NCBI RefSeq assembly: GCF_003710085.1
Contig: NZ_CP033324.1
Span: forward strand, 1,612,001-1,676,000
Length of the DNA stretch: 64,000 bases
Source: Nocardioides pantholopis
GTDB taxonomy: Bacteria; Actinomycetota; Actinomycetes; Propionibacteriales; Nocardioidaceae
Direction: 5' to 3'
The translations under genes were made by a program, and so were the position numbers. The notes below the pieces were generated by a model, which had not been told where the DNA came from, did no database searches, and saw only the letters and a list, made by a program, of their open reading frames with translations. This document shows, one piece after another, positions 26,206 to 40,705 of this stretch. The first letter of the stretch is position 1, and every line of letters starts with the position of its first letter.

Positions 26206-27314
26206 ATGCGCGTACTCCTCGCCGGCGGCGGCACCGCCGGCCACACCTCGCCCCTGCTCGCCACGGCCGACGCCCTGCGTCGCCTCGACCCCGACGTGGC
26301 GATCACCTGCCTCGGCACCCCGCGGGGGCTGGAGAACACGGTGGTCCCGGCCGCGGGCTACCCGCTGGAGCTGATCCCGCCGGTCCCGCTGCCGCGGCGG
26401 CTGGGCAAGGACCTGCTGACCGTGCCGCGCCGGCTCCAGGAGGCGCGCCGGGCGACGGAGGCGGTCTTCGACCGGGTCCGGCCCGACGTCCTCGTCGGCT
26501 ACGGCGGCTACGTCTCGCTGCCGGCGTACCTCACCGCGCGCAAGCGGGGCATCCCCTACGTCATCCACGAGCAGAACGCCGTGCCGGGCCTGGCCAACCG
26601 GGTCGGGTCCCGATCAGCCGCCCGGGTCGCTGTCAGCTTCCCGGACACCCCGCTGCACGGCGCCGAGTACGTCGGGCTGCCGATCCGCACGATGATCTCC
26701 CGGCTGGACCGGCCCGCCCGCCGCGCCGAGGCGCGCGAGTTCTTCGGCCTGGACGCCGAGCGCCCGACGCTGCTGGTCACCGGCGGCTCCCAGGGCGCCC
26801 GGCGGCTGAACCAGGCAGTCTCCGGCGCCGCCGGAGCCCTGGCCGAGGCCGGGGCCCAGGTGCTGCACGCCCAGGGCAAGCACGGGGGAGCCGAGCCCGC
26901 GCTGCCCGTGGGCTCCGCGGCGAACCCGGCCTCGGACGTCGTGGCGAACGTCGTGCCGTACGTCGTGCTCGACTACATCGACCGGATGGACCTCGCCTAC
27001 GCCGCGGCCGACCTGGTGGTCTGCCGCGCCGGCGCCAGCAGCGTCAGCGAGGCGGCCGCGGTCGGCCTGCCGGCGGTCTTCGTGCCGCTGCCGATCGGCA
27101 ACGGCGAGCAGGAGCGCAACGCCCGCCCGGTCGTGGCCGCCGGCGGCGGCCTGCTGGTCCCCGACGCCGAGCTGACCACGGAGTGGGTGGTCGCGAACGT
27201 CCCCGGCCTGCTCACCGACCCCGACCGGCTGCACGCGATGAGCGTGGCCGCCGCCGGGCTGGTCCCGCGCGACGCCGACGACCGGCTCGCCGCGATGATC
27301 GTGGAGGCGGCCCG

Positions 27315-27318
<4 letters not shown>
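26206..27318 (+). CDS. murG: UDP-GlcNAc:lipid I N-acetylglucosaminyltransferase
   Basis: Makes lipid II at the inner face of the membrane. 370 residues, GT-B fold. N-terminal GGGTAGHTSPLLA, VGYGGYVSLPAYL, IHEQNAVPGLANR, C-terminal LVTGGSQGARRLN, and the donor-sugar region VCRAGASSVSEAAAVGLPAVFVPLP with NGEQERNA. No Shine-Dalgarno site precedes ATG 26206. Stop overlaps the murC GTG. Confidence 0.96.
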
Positions 27319-28725
<1,407 letters not shown>

Positions 28726-28742
<17 letters not shown>

Positions 28743-29493
28743 GCGGCCGGACCCCGCCGACCGCGCCGACACCGCCGCCGCCGAGCGGACCCGGCGCGCG
28801 TTCGCCCGGCGCCAGTGGCGCCGGCGCTGGCTGGCGTGGCGTCGGGTCGGGGTCGGCGTCCTGGTGCTGGCGGTCCTGGCAGGCGGCGGCTACGCCGTGT
28901 GGTTCTCCTCCTGGCTCGCGGTCTCCGAGGTGCGGGTGCGCGGCGTGGAGGTGCTCACCGCGGACGCCGTCCGCGCGGCCGCGGACGTCCCGGACGGGAC
29001 CGCGCTCGCGACCGTCGACCTGCCGGCCGTCGAGGCCCGGGTCGAGGCCCTCGCCGCGGTGGCCTCCGCCACCGTGACCCGCCAGTGGCCCGACGGCGTG
29101 CTGGTCGAGGTCGAGGAGCGCGAGACCGTGGCGGTCGTGGAGCTGGGCGGGACCGTGCGAGGCATGGACGAGGACGGCGTCGTCTTCCGCACCTACCGAC
29201 GGGCCCCGGCCGGCGTACCGCGGGTGGAGGCGGTCGGCGTCATCGACGCCGAGGCGCTCACCGAGAGCGCCCAGGTGGTGGCCGCGCTCCCGGACGACCT
29301 GGCCGTGCGCATCGACCACGTGCAGGTCGGCACCGTGGACCGCATCGCGCTGGTCCTGCGCGACGGGCGCCGGGTGGTGTGGGGGAGCGCCGAGGACTCC
29401 GCCCGCAAGGCCGACGTGCTGGAGCGGCTGATCTCCCGCCGGGCGCGGACCTACGACGTCAGCGTCCCGGGACGGCCGACCACCCGCGACTGA
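28726..29493 (+). CDS. ftsQ: cell division protein FtsQ (DivIB)
   Basis: 255 residues. Basic cytoplasmic N-terminus, one membrane helix (about 43-62), POTRA domain beginning VSEVRVRGVEVLTADAVRAAA, then the beta domain with VEVEERETVAVVE and MDEDGVVF. Links FtsL and the septal synthases. GTG 28726 has a GGGAGG site and lies 17 bases inside murC. A hairpin follows the stop codon. Confidence 0.93.
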
Positions 29494-29494
29494 G

Positions 29495-29515
29495 GTCCGA
29501 GAACTTTTCTCGGAC
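29495..29515 (+). terminator. stem-loop directly after ftsQ
   Basis: Perfect 8-bp stem GTCCGAGA/TCTCGGAC with a 5-base loop, starting two bases after the ftsQ TGA. No T tract follows, so it may attenuate or protect the 3' end and not fully stop transcription before ftsZ. Confidence 0.5.
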
Positions 29516-29582
29516 GCGGCGCGACCGGCGTGTCGGACGCCGTGACGGCGTACTGCTGCCTAGGGTCGTAGTCACGACGAGG

Positions 29583-29613
29583 TTGACATAACTATAACCC
29601 TCAGCCTGAGGGT
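29583..29613 (+). promoter_or_regulatory. ftsZ promoter/operator region
   Basis: A consensus TTGACA (29583-29588) is followed by TATAAC (29593-29598) and a perfect inverted repeat ACCCTCA-gcc-TGAGGGT (29597-29613). No TAnnnT element lies 16-18 bases after TTGACA, where the repeat sits instead, so the repeat could be an operator over the -10 position. ftsZ GTG is 50 bases further on. Confidence 0.55.
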
Positions 29614-29663
29614 CAGAGTTCCCGCCCGTCGACCCGGACCCGAGCAGCGAGAGGCAATTCGCC

Positions 29664-30968
29664 GTGGCAGCAGCGCAGAACTACCTGGCCATCATCAAGG
29701 TCGTGGGCATCGGTGGCGGCGGCGTGAACGCCGTCAACCGAATGATCGAGGTCGGCCTCAAGGGCGTCGAGTTCATCGCGATCAACACCGACGCTCAGGC
29801 GCTGCTGATGAGCGACGCCGACGTCAAGCTGGACATCGGGCGGGAGCTGACCCGCGGGCTCGGTGCCGGCGCGAACCCCGATGTCGGTGCTCGCGCCGCC
29901 GAGGACCACGCCGAGGAGATCGAAGAGGTCATCAAGGGCGCCGACATGGTGTTCGTGACCGCTGGTGAGGGTGGCGGCACCGGCACCGGCGGTGCACCCG
30001 TCGTGGCCCGGATCGCCCGGTCGCTGGGCGCCCTGACCATCGGCGTGGTGACCCGTCCGTTCGCCTTCGAGGGACGCCGCCGCGCGAACTCCGCGGAGGA
30101 GGGCATCGCCGGGCTCCGCGAGGAGGTCGACACGCTGATCGTGATCCCCAACGACCGGCTGCTCTCGATCAGCGACCGCAACGTCTCGGTGCTCGACGCG
30201 TTCAAGCAGGCCGACCAGGTGCTGCTCCAGGGCGTCTCCGGCATCACCGACCTGATCACGACCCCGGGCCTGATCAACCTCGACTTCGCCGACGTGAAGT
30301 CGGTGATGGCCAATGCCGGCTCCGCGCTGATGGGCATCGGCTCCGCGCGTGGCGAGGACCGCGCCGTGGCCGCGGCCGAGGTGGCCGTCTCCAGCCCGCT
30401 CCTCGAGGCCTCCATCGAGGGTGCCCACGGTGTGCTGCTCTCGATCGCTGGTGGCTCGGACCTCGGGCTGTTCGAGATCAACGAGGCCGCCGCGCTGGTG
30501 GCCGAGGCCGTCCACCCCGACGCCAACATCATCTTCGGCGCCACGATCGACGACGCCCTGGGCGACGAGGTCCGCGTGACCGTCATCGCCGCCGGCTTCG
30601 ACGGCGGCACCCCCAAGCGCCGCGACGAGGGGACCGTGCTGCGCCGCGAGACCAAGCCGCGGGCGGTCGAGGAGGCCCGGCCCGCGATGCCGGGTCGCGA
30701 GGAGCGGGCGCCGCGCGCCGAGCGGGTGCCCGCGGGTGCCGGGGCGGGCCAGCCGACCTCGGGCGAGAACGGTCGGTCCGCGCCGGCCGGCCAGTCGAGC
30801 CAGTCCGGCCAGGCCGGACAGGCCGGGCAGGCCGGACAGGGGAGTCAGGCCGGCCAGGGCAGCCCTGCTGCCCCGTCGGCCCAGCCGACCCACCCGGCGC
30901 CGAGGTCCGCCCCACGACCGGTGCAGTTCGACGACGACGACCTGGACGTCCCGGACTTCCTGAAGTAG
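29664..30968 (+). CDS. ftsZ: cell division GTPase FtsZ
   Basis: 434 residues. GTP-binding signature GGGTGTG, NTDAQAL, T7 loop [11 protein letters not shown] all intact; polymerises into the Z ring. After residue ~320 comes a variable linker with Gln/Gly/Ala repeats, ending in the conserved C-terminal peptide [10 protein letters not shown] that binds SepF and other partners. GTG 29664 with GAGAGG upstream. Own control region of 170 bases. Confidence 0.98.
   Translation: MAAAQNYLAIIKVVGIGGGGVNAVNRMIEVGLKGVEFIAINTDAQALLMSDADVKLDIGRELTRGLGAGANPDVGARAAEDHAEEIEEVIKGADMVFVTAGEGGGTGTGGAPVVARIARSLGALTIGVVTRPFAFEGRRRANSAEEGIAGLREEVDTLIVIPNDRLLSISDRNVSVLDAFKQADQVLLQGVSGITDLITTPGLINLDFADVKSVMANAGSALMGIGSARGEDRAVAAAEVAVSSPLLEASIEGAHGVLLSIAGGSDLGLFEINEAAALVAEAVHPDANIIFGATIDDALGDEVRVTVIAAGFDGGTPKRRDEGTVLRRETKPRAVEEARPAMPGREERAPRAERVPAGAGAGQPTSGENGRSAPAGQSSQSGQAGQAGQAGQGSQAGQGSPAAPSAQPTHPAPRSAPRPVQFDDDDLDVPDFLK
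30787..30858. repeat. degenerate repeat in the FtsZ linker
   Basis: About eight imperfect 9-bp units around CAGGCCGGA encode Gln-Ala-Gly/Gln-Ser-Gly repeats in the disordered linker. Confidence 0.6.
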
Positions 30969-30972
30969 TCGC

Positions 30973-31689
30973 TTGTACTCCTTCCGCGCCTCCCTCGGCC
31001 CCGTCGACCTGGCCTTCACCGACCGGTCCGGCGGGGTCAGCGCCGACCCCTTCGACTCCCTCAACCTCGCTCTCGTCGGCGACGACGACCCGCAGGCCCG
31101 CGCCGAGAACCTGCGCCGCGTCCTCAAGGACTTCGCCCCCGGCGACCGGCTGGCCGAGCTGCGCCAGGTGCACGGGCGCGAGGTGGTCGCCGTCGGCGCG
31201 ACCCCGCCGCAGCGGCCCGCCGGCGACGCGCTGGTCACCGACCGAGCCGGCGTGGTGCTCCTGGTCCGGGTGGCCGACTGCGTCCCGGTGCTGCTGGCCG
31301 ACCCCGACGCCGGGGTCGTCGCGGCGGCCCATGCCGGTCGGGCCGGCGTCGCCGCCGGTGTCGTGCCGGCGACGGTGCGGGCGATGCGGGAGCGGGGTGC
31401 GCGGGCCGTGACGGCCTGGATCGGTCCGCACGTGTGCGGCTCGTGCTACGAGGTGCCGACGGAGCTGGCGGCCGAGATCGTCGCTCTCGAGCCGGCCGCC
31501 GCGGCGACGACCTCGTGGGGGACACCGGCCCTGGACCTGGGGGCAGGGGTGCGCGCCCAGCTCGAGCGGGACGGGGTCACGGTCGTCGACGCGGCGCGCT
31601 GCACCCGCGAGTCCCCGGACCTCTACTCTCACCGCCGCGACGGCGCTCGTGCCGGCCGGCTCGCAGCGCTCATCCGGAGGCGTGCATGA
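30973..31689 (+). CDS. pgeF: peptidoglycan editing/purine nucleoside phosphorylase-like (YfiH, laccase-domain) protein
   Basis: 238 residues of the DUF152/YfiH family. Metal site motifs RQVHG, ADCVPVLLAD, AAHAGRAG and GPHVCGSCYEV. Known members act on adenosine and inosine, and in E. coli PgeF corrects wrongly loaded L-Ser in the MurC product. TTG 30973 lies five bases after the ftsZ stop, with no separate ribosome site, so translational coupling is likely. Confidence 0.9.
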   Translation: MYSFRASLGPVDLAFTDRSGGVSADPFDSLNLALVGDDDPQARAENLRRVLKDFAPGDRLAELRQVHGREVVAVGATPPQRPAGDALVTDRAGVVLLVRVADCVPVLLADPDAGVVAAAHAGRAGVAAGVVPATVRAMRERGARAVTAWIGPHVCGSCYEVPTELAAEIVALEPAAAATTSWGTPALDLGAGVRAQLERDGVTVVDAARCTRESPDLYSHRRDGARAGRLAALIRRRA

Positions 31690-32417
31690 GCACCGGACCG
31701 CAGGGGCACGTCAGCACCGCGGAGCGACGCCAGGAGCTGGCGGCCAACCTCGCCGCCGTGCGCGAGCGGATCGCCCGCGCGTGCGCGGACGCCGGCCGCG
31801 ACGCCGACGAGGTGACCCTGGTCGTCGTCACCAAGTTCTTCCCCGCCTCCGACGTGCGGCTGCTCGCCGACCTCGGCGTGCGCCACGTGGGGGAGAACCG
31901 CCACCAGGAGGCCGAGGCGAAGGCTGCCGAGTGCGCCGACTTGGGTCTGACCTGGCACTTCATCGGCGGCCTGCAGAGCAACAAGGCCGCGGCGGTCGCG
32001 GCGTACGCCCAGGTGGTGGAGTCGGTCGACCGCTCGAAGCTCGTGCGCCCGCTGGACCGGGGCGCCCAGGGCCGGGACGCCCCGGTGGACGTGCTGCTCC
32101 AGGTGAGCCTCGACCCGCCCGGGGCGGTCGGCCGTGCCGGGGCCGACCCGGCCGACGTGCCGGCGCTCGCGGCCTCCGTCGCCGAGGCGCCCGCGCTCCG
32201 GCTGCGCGGACTGATGGGCGTCGCGCCGCTCGGGGGCGACCCGGAGGCGGCGTTCGGCCGGCTCGCGCAGGTGCACCGCGACCTGCGCGCCACCTTCCCG
32301 GACGCCACCTGGCTCTCGGCCGGGATGAGCGGGGACCTGGAGCAGGCCGTGCGCGCCGGTGCGACACACGTCCGCATCGGCTCGGCGGTCCTCGGTTCGA
32401 GACCGGAAACCAAGTAG
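31686..32417 (+). CDS. yggS: PLP-binding YggS/PROSC-family protein
   Basis: 243 residues. PLP lysine in [17 protein letters not shown] (asparagine in place of the commoner Gln is normal), [16 protein letters not shown] and [13 protein letters not shown] with [10 protein letters not shown]. Handles PLP homeostasis; no direct enzymatic activity known. ATG overlaps the pgeF stop by four bases. Standard member of the ftsZ-sepF interval. Confidence 0.93.
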   Translation: MSTGPQGHVSTAERRQELAANLAAVRERIARACADAGRDADEVTLVVVTKFFPASDVRLLADLGVRHVGENRHQEAEAKAAECADLGLTWHFIGGLQSNKAAAVAAYAQVVESVDRSKLVRPLDRGAQGRDAPVDVLLQVSLDPPGAVGRAGADPADVPALAASVAEAPALRLRGLMGVAPLGGDPEAAFGRLAQVHRDLRATFPDATWLSAGMSGDLEQAVRAGATHVRIGSAVLGSRPETK

Positions 32418-32478
32418 TGTCCGAATCACCGTCACGTGCACCCGGACTCGGGTGCCACAGTTCCGAAGGGGAACACTC

Positions 32479-33018
32479 ATGAGCGGCGCTATGCGCAGGA
32501 TCGGCGAGTACCTCGGCCTGGTCGAGGACACCGGTCGCTACGACGACGAGGTCGACGGCCAGTACGACGACGGGGACGGCTACGGCGCCGAGACCCAGGC
32601 GATGCCGGCGTCGCGGCCCAAGACCCGCGAGGCCCGGCGCGAGGCGCGTCCGGCGCCGGTCGCGGACCTCGCCGAGCGCCGCCGTCCGGTGCCCGCCGGC
32701 GCCGCCGGAACGGTCGGTCCGGTCGGGGTGGTCGCGGAGCTCTCGCGGATCCTCACCCTGCACCCCCGCACGTACAACGAGGCCCGGACCGTCGGCGAGA
32801 ACTTCCGCGACGGGACGCCGGTGATCATGAACCTCTCCGAGATGGACGACGCCGACGCCAAGCGCCTCGTGGACTTCGCGGCGGGCCTGGTCTTCGCGAC
32901 GCGTGGCACCATCGAGCGCGTGACCAACAAGGTCTTCCTGCTCTCGCCGGCCAACGTCTCGGTCTCCTCCGAGGACAAGCAGCGGATCGCCGAGGGCGGA
33001 TTCTTCAACCAGAGCTGA
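32479..33018 (+). CDS. sepF: SepF, FtsZ membrane anchor
   Basis: 179 residues. N-terminal amphipathic segment [10 protein letters not shown] for membrane binding, acidic linker, then the SepF/DUF552 core: [26 protein letters not shown] (read as successive strands), [14 protein letters not shown] and [10 protein letters not shown]. In actinobacteria, which lack FtsA, it tethers FtsZ. GAAGGGGA upstream of ATG 32479; a TAGTGT hexamer at 32415-32420 overlaps the yggS stop and is a possible -10. Confidence 0.94.
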   Translation: MSGAMRRIGEYLGLVEDTGRYDDEVDGQYDDGDGYGAETQAMPASRPKTREARREARPAPVADLAERRRPVPAGAAGTVGPVGVVAELSRILTLHPRTYNEARTVGENFRDGTPVIMNLSEMDDADAKRLVDFAAGLVFATRGTIERVTNKVFLLSPANVSVSSEDKQRIAEGGFFNQS

Positions 33019-33067
33019 GGCCCGTCAGGGGTATCGGCTCGTTCACGAGCAGGAGCGAAGTCCGCAC

Positions 33068-33358
33068 GTGCAGGCCGTTGGTGTTCTTCTCTATGTCGTT
33101 GTCCTGGTGTTCTTCGCCATGCTCTGGATCCGGTTCATCGTGGACTGGGTCCAGGTCTTCGCGCGCGGCTGGTCCCCGCGGGGGCTGCTGCTGGTCGTGC
33201 TGGAGACCGTCTACACGGTGACGGACCCGCCGATCAAGGCGCTGCGCCGCGTGATTCCCCCGCTGCGCATCGGCAACTTCGCCCTGGACCTCAGCTTCCT
33301 GATCGTCATGGTCTGCACCTACGTGCTGCTCTCGGTCATCCGTGGCGTGTTCGCGTGA
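33068..33358 (+). CDS. YggT-family membrane protein
   Basis: 96 residues with two hydrophobic segments (about 5-25 and 73-93) separated by the conserved DPPIKALRRVIPPLRIGNFALDLS loop. Family of unknown function, regularly placed between sepF and divIVA. GTG 33068 with AGGAG twelve bases upstream. Confidence 0.9.
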   Translation: MQAVGVLLYVVVLVFFAMLWIRFIVDWVQVFARGWSPRGLLLVVLETVYTVTDPPIKALRRVIPPLRIGNFALDLSFLIVMVCTYVLLSVIRGVFA

Positions 33359-33452
33359 GGCGGGCCGGGTGCCCGGCGGGTCACACCAGTCACACCGCAG
33401 GCGCTATTGTTCGACGGACACATCAGCAACCGATGAATGAATGGGTGAGGTC

Positions 33453-34205
33453 ATGCCGCTGACGCCTGAGGACGTGAGCAACAAGCGCTTTACGCCCGTC
33501 CGGCTTCGTGAGGGCTACGACATGGGCGAGGTCGACCAGTTCCTCGACGAGGTGGAGGCCGAGCTCGCGCGGCTGACCAAGGAGAACGACGACCTCCGGG
33601 CGAAGCTCTCCGCCGCACAGTCGGGTGCTCCGGCCCCCGCGCCGGCGGAGAAGGCTCCCGAGCCGGTCGTCCAGGAGAAGGCTCCCGAGCCTGCTCCTGC
33701 TCCGACGCCCGCCCCGGCGCCGTACGCCCCCGGGTCTGGCTCGATCCAGACCATCCGGGTCGAGACGGTCCCCGAGGCCTCCAGTGCCGCAGCGCGGCTG
33801 CTGGAGATCGCGACCCGGAACGCCGACGAGGTCATGGAGGACGCGAAGAACGAGGCCGACAAGATCGTCGGTGCGGCTCGGACCAAGGCCGAGCGCCTGG
33901 AGTCGGAGTCGAAGAGCAAGGCGGACCGGCTCGAGGCCGACGCCCGTACCCGTGCGCAGATGCTGGACTCCGAGACCGCGGAGCGGCGCCAGACGCTGTT
34001 CGGCGAGCTCGAGCGGGAGCGTGACCGCCTCACGAACGAGGTGGAGACGCTGCGGTCCTTCGAGCGCGAGTACCGCTCGCGCCTGAAGACCTACTTCACC
34101 CAGCAGCTCGAGGCGCTCAACGGCGCCGCCGAGACTCCCGCGCCCACCGACGAGCAGCCGGCGCCCAAGCGCCTGCGCTCGATCCTCGGCGACGACGAGA
34201 GCTGA
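33453..34205 (+). CDS. divIVA: DivIVA/Wag31 polar growth protein
   Basis: 250 residues. N-terminal DivIVA domain MPLTPEDVSNKRFTPVRLREGYDMGEVDQFLDEVE with the membrane-binding tip, Pro/Ala/Glu linker (about 55-100), long coiled coil (about 108-215). In actinobacteria it marks cell poles and directs apical wall growth. ATG 33453 follows GTGAGG. A TATTGT hexamer at 33405-33410 may be its -10. Transcription ends at a strong terminator. Confidence 0.95.
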   Translation: MPLTPEDVSNKRFTPVRLREGYDMGEVDQFLDEVEAELARLTKENDDLRAKLSAAQSGAPAPAPAEKAPEPVVQEKAPEPAPAPTPAPAPYAPGSGSIQTIRVETVPEASSAAARLLEIATRNADEVMEDAKNEADKIVGAARTKAERLESESKSKADRLEADARTRAQMLDSETAERRQTLFGELERERDRLTNEVETLRSFEREYRSRLKTYFTQQLEALNGAAETPAPTDEQPAPKRLRSILGDDES

Positions 34206-34235
34206 GCGAGCAGCACAGCACGAGAACAGCCTCAC

Positions 34236-34279
34236 CGCGACGCGGCCGGCCCCTGAGGGGGTCGGCCGCGTCGCGTTTT
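34236..34279 (+). terminator. strong rho-independent terminator after divIVA
   Basis: 13-bp perfect stem CGCGACGCGGCCG/CGGCCGCGTCGCG with a small internal hairpin in the loop, followed by TTTT. Clearest intrinsic terminator in the window; closes the dcw/divIVA block. Confidence 0.88.
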
Positions 34280-34337
34280 GCTGCGTCCTGCCCGCCGCGG
34301 TTTCCACAACGGGGTGGCGGCAGGGCGGGGAAGTGGT

Positions 34338-34343
34338 TACTGT
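34338..34343 (+). promoter_or_regulatory. -10 element of the DksA/TraR-like gene
   Basis: TACTGT, 56 bases before the ATG; no clear -35. An 18-bp palindrome lies just downstream. Confidence 0.4.
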
Positions 34344-34355
34344 CCGTGAACTCGG

Positions 34356-34373
34356 TTGTGGCCCAGGCCACAA
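34356..34373. promoter_or_regulatory. 18-bp palindrome, operator candidate
   Basis: TTGTGGCC-ca-GGCCACAA, perfect 8-bp arms with a two-base centre, positioned at about +6 to +23 of the predicted transcript of the zinc-finger gene. Symmetry and position suit a dimeric repressor. Confidence 0.5.
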
Positions 34374-34398
34374 ATCCCGGCGCCTGAGGAGGCCCGTG

Positions 34399-34992
34399 AT
34401 GGCTCGCAGCAAGACCACCTCACCCGACGACAAGTCCGCGAGCGCGGCACGGGACGTGAACGGCAAGGTCGCGGGCGCTGCCCCGGGCTCCCCGGCGCGC
34501 AAGGCCCCCGCCGCCAAGGAGCCCGCGCCGAGGAAGGCCGCCGCGAAGAAGACCTCGGCGAGCCGGGGGAGCAGGTCCGGGTCCTCCGCGCAGCACGCCA
34601 CCGTCCTGGTCGTGAAGGAGGGCGAGAGCGCGTGGACCTCGACGGAGCTGGCGGAGGTGCTCGCCGAGCTCCAGGCCCAGCGCGGGCGCAGCCTGACGAT
34701 CGTGGGGGAGCACGAGCACGAGCTGAGCGGCCTGATGCGCGACGCCGGCGACGGAGCCGGCCAGGACCAGGCGGACGTCGGCTCGACGACGTTCGAGCGT
34801 GACCACGAGCTGCACGTGCTGACCAGCGAGCGCGACAAGGTGGCCCAGATCGACCGGGCCCTGGGACGCATCGAGGACGGCACCTACGGCGCCTGTGAGA
34901 CCTGCGACCAGGCGATCGGGAAGATGCGGTTGATGGCTTTCCCGCGTGCGACACTGTGCCTGACATGCAAGCAGCGGGAGGAGCGTCGCTGA
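34399..34992 (+). CDS. TraR/DksA-family zinc-finger protein
   Basis: 197 residues. Lys/Ala/Pro-rich basic N-terminus (about 1-60), a middle region, then FERDHELHVLTSERDKVAQIDRALGRIEDGTYGACETCDQAIG and a second CLTC, a four-cysteine zinc finger. DksA relatives act in the secondary channel of RNA polymerase; this long basic N-terminus is typical of the actinobacterial form. GAGGAGG precedes ATG 34399. lspA begins inside its 3' end. Confidence 0.87.
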   Translation: MARSKTTSPDDKSASAARDVNGKVAGAAPGSPARKAPAAKEPAPRKAAAKKTSASRGSRSGSSAQHATVLVVKEGESAWTSTELAEVLAELQAQRGRSLTIVGEHEHELSGLMRDAGDGAGQDQADVGSTTFERDHELHVLTSERDKVAQIDRALGRIEDGTYGACETCDQAIGKMRLMAFPRATLCLTCKQREERR

Positions 34993-35549
34993 ACGGCGCA
35001 GGTGAGACAGCCGATTCGGACGACCACGAGGACCAGCGCCGGCCCACGGCCGAGGCGCGATCGCGCTGGCGGCGACCCCGGCTGCTGCTCGTCGCGGTGG
35101 CCCTGGTCGGGTACGTCGTGGACGTGTCGACCAAGGTGCTCGCCGTCGCGAGGCTCCAGGACCGCCCCGACGTCCCGGTCGTCGGCGACCTGCTGGTCCT
35201 GCACCTGGTCCGGAACCCCGGAGCCGCGTTCAGCACCGGGACCGAGTACACGGTCGTGCTCAGCCTGATCTCGATCGCCGCCGTGGTGGCCATCTGCGTG
35301 GCGGCGCTGCGGGTGCGCAGCAACGCCTGGGGGGTCGCCCTCGGGGTGCTCCTCGCGGGGGTCGCCGGCAACCTCACCGACCGGATCCTGCGCTCGCCCG
35401 GGCCGCTGCGCGGTCACGTCATCGACTTCCTGATGCTGCCGAACTGGCCGGTCTTCAACGTCGCCGACATCTGCATCAACCTCGCGGCCGCGCTGATCAT
35501 CGTCCTGGCCTTCCGCGGGATCCGGCTCGACGGCACCCGGGTCGCGTGA
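34965..35549 (+). CDS. lspA: prolipoprotein signal peptidase II
   Basis: 194 residues, four membrane helices. Catalytic Asp residues in GNLTDRI and FNVADICIN, plus HVIDFL and RNPGAAFS. Cleaves lipoprotein signal peptides after Lgt acts (lgt is at 60485). ATG 34965 or GTG 34956, both inside the upstream gene; no clear ribosome site, so coupling is assumed. Stop overlaps the rluD start. Confidence 0.93.
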   Translation: MQAAGGASLNGAGETADSDDHEDQRRPTAEARSRWRRPRLLLVAVALVGYVVDVSTKVLAVARLQDRPDVPVVGDLLVLHLVRNPGAAFSTGTEYTVVLSLISIAAVVAICVAALRVRSNAWGVALGVLLAGVAGNLTDRILRSPGPLRGHVIDFLMLPNWPVFNVADICINLAAALIIVLAFRGIRLDGTRVA

Positions 35550-36484
35550 TGGCGGGCTCGGAGCACCGGTCGCTGACCGTCCCGGATGGTCTCGCGGGGG
35601 AGCGGGTGGACATCGCGATCGCCCGGATGTTCGGCGTCTCCCGCAGCCGCGCAGCCGACCTGATCACGGAGGGGCTGGTGCGCCTCGACGGCGCCGAGAT
35701 CGGCAAGAGCGACCGGGTGCTGCCCGGGTCGACCCTGGAGGTCACGATCCCGGCGCTGACCGACCCCCTCGCGGTGGTCCCGGAGGTCGTCGACGGCATC
35801 AAGATCATCCACGACGACGACTCGATCGTGGTGATCGACAAGCCGGTCGGCGTCGCCGTCCACCCCTCCCCGGGCTGGAACGGCCCCACCGTCGTCGGGC
35901 ACCTGGTCGGTGCCGGGTTCCGGATCGCCACCAGCGGCGCCTCGGAGCGGCAGGGGATCGTCCAGCGCCTCGACGTCGGCACCTCGGGCGTCATGGTGAT
36001 CGCGAAGTCCGAGCGCGCCTACTCGGTGCTGAAGAACGCGTTCCGGCACCGGACTGTCGCGAAGACCTACCACGCGCTCGTCCAGGGCCACCCGGACCCG
36101 CTGCAGGGCACCGTCGACGCCCCCATCGGCCGGCACCCGCGCGCCGACTACAAGTTCGCGGTGATGGCCGACGGCCGCGCGAGCGTCACCCACTACGAGA
36201 CCCTCGAGGCGCACCGCTTCGCGAGCCTGCTCGAGGTGCACCTCGAGACCGGGCGCACCCACCAGATCCGGGTGCACATGTCCGCGCTGAAGCACCCGTG
36301 CGTCGGTGACCTGACCTACGGCGCCGACCCGACGCTGGCGCGCCGGGTGGGGCTGGAGCGCCAGTGGCTGCACGCCGTGCGCCTGGGCTTCGAGCACCCC
36401 GAGAGCGGGGCGCAGGTCGAGTACGAGTCGTCCTACCCTGCGGACCTGGCCCACGCCCTCGACGTGATTCGTGACGCCAGCTGA
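35549..36484 (+). CDS. rluD: 23S rRNA pseudouridine synthase, RluD family
   Basis: 311 residues. S4 RNA-binding domain (about 10-60), then catalytic Asp in [28 protein letters not shown]. Makes pseudouridines in helix 69 of 23S rRNA. Start ATG 35549 overlaps the lspA TGA by one base. Confidence 0.92.
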   Translation: MAGSEHRSLTVPDGLAGERVDIAIARMFGVSRSRAADLITEGLVRLDGAEIGKSDRVLPGSTLEVTIPALTDPLAVVPEVVDGIKIIHDDDSIVVIDKPVGVAVHPSPGWNGPTVVGHLVGAGFRIATSGASERQGIVQRLDVGTSGVMVIAKSERAYSVLKNAFRHRTVAKTYHALVQGHPDPLQGTVDAPIGRHPRADYKFAVMADGRASVTHYETLEAHRFASLLEVHLETGRTHQIRVHMSALKHPCVGDLTYGADPTLARRVGLERQWLHAVRLGFEHPESGAQVEYESSYPADLAHALDVIRDAS

Positions 36485-36941
36485 GGACGAGCTGCTCCTG
36501 CGGCCCGCGGGGATCGAGGACGCCCCGGCGGTCGCTGCGGTCCACCTCGCCTCGCGGCGCAGCGCGGTCCGGGCGGGCACGATGCCGCCCGCGGCGCACC
36601 CGGACGCCGAGGCACTGCCGTGGCTGCGCGGCCGCCTCGCCACCGACGAGGTCTGGGTCGCCGAGGTCGCGGGCGCCGTGGTGGCCTACCTGCGGCTGAG
36701 CGGGGACTGGATCGACGACCTGTACGTCGTACCCGGCCAGGCCGGGCACGGGATCGGGACCGCGCTGCTCGAGCTCGCCAAGCAGCTGCGGCCCGCCGGC
36801 TTCGGGCTGTGGGTCTTCGAGATCAACGCCCCGGCCCGGCGCTTCTACGCCCGCCACGGCCTGGTCGAGGTCGAGCGCACCGACGGCTCCGAGAACGAGG
36901 AGCGCTCGCCCGACATCCGGGTCGTCTGGCAGCCCGCCTGA
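36471..36941 (+). CDS. GNAT-family N-acetyltransferase
   Basis: 156 residues. GNAT acetyl-CoA motif [20 protein letters not shown] and C-terminal [19 protein letters not shown]. Substrate unknown. GTG 36471 lies 14 bases inside rluD, so it belongs to the lspA-rluD run. Confidence 0.87.
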   Translation: MTPAEDELLLRPAGIEDAPAVAAVHLASRRSAVRAGTMPPAAHPDAEALPWLRGRLATDEVWVAEVAGAVVAYLRLSGDWIDDLYVVPGQAGHGIGTALLELAKQLRPAGFGLWVFEINAPARRFYARHGLVEVERTDGSENEERSPDIRVVWQPA

Positions 36942-36952
36942 CCCCGGTGCGC

Positions 36953-36982
36953 GGCCCTCGTCGGCCCTCGTCGGCCCTCGTC
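36953..36982. repeat. 10-bp tandem repeat, three perfect copies
   Basis: Unit GGCCCTCGTC just after the acetyltransferase stop and upstream of dnaE. Confidence 0.85.
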
Positions 36983-37150
36983 GGGTCGTCCGTCGGGCCG
37001 CCGGTGAGGTGCCGCACACGAGTGCCGGCGACACGGTCGGCCGGCGGTGTCGGTGGTCCCTGGCAGGTTAGGCTGACACTCTTCCCCGAGAGATCCCGAC
37101 CGCCCACCAGGGCGGTGCTCAGTGCTGCCAGGAAGGACCCCCAGGCGACG

Positions 37151-40704
<3,554 letters not shown>

Positions 40705-40705
<1 letters not shown>

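Noticed and set aside
31686..32417. Second alanine racemase-like enzyme
   Set aside because: The fold is shared, but the length and motifs are those of YggS/PROSC, which lacks the racemase C-terminal domain.
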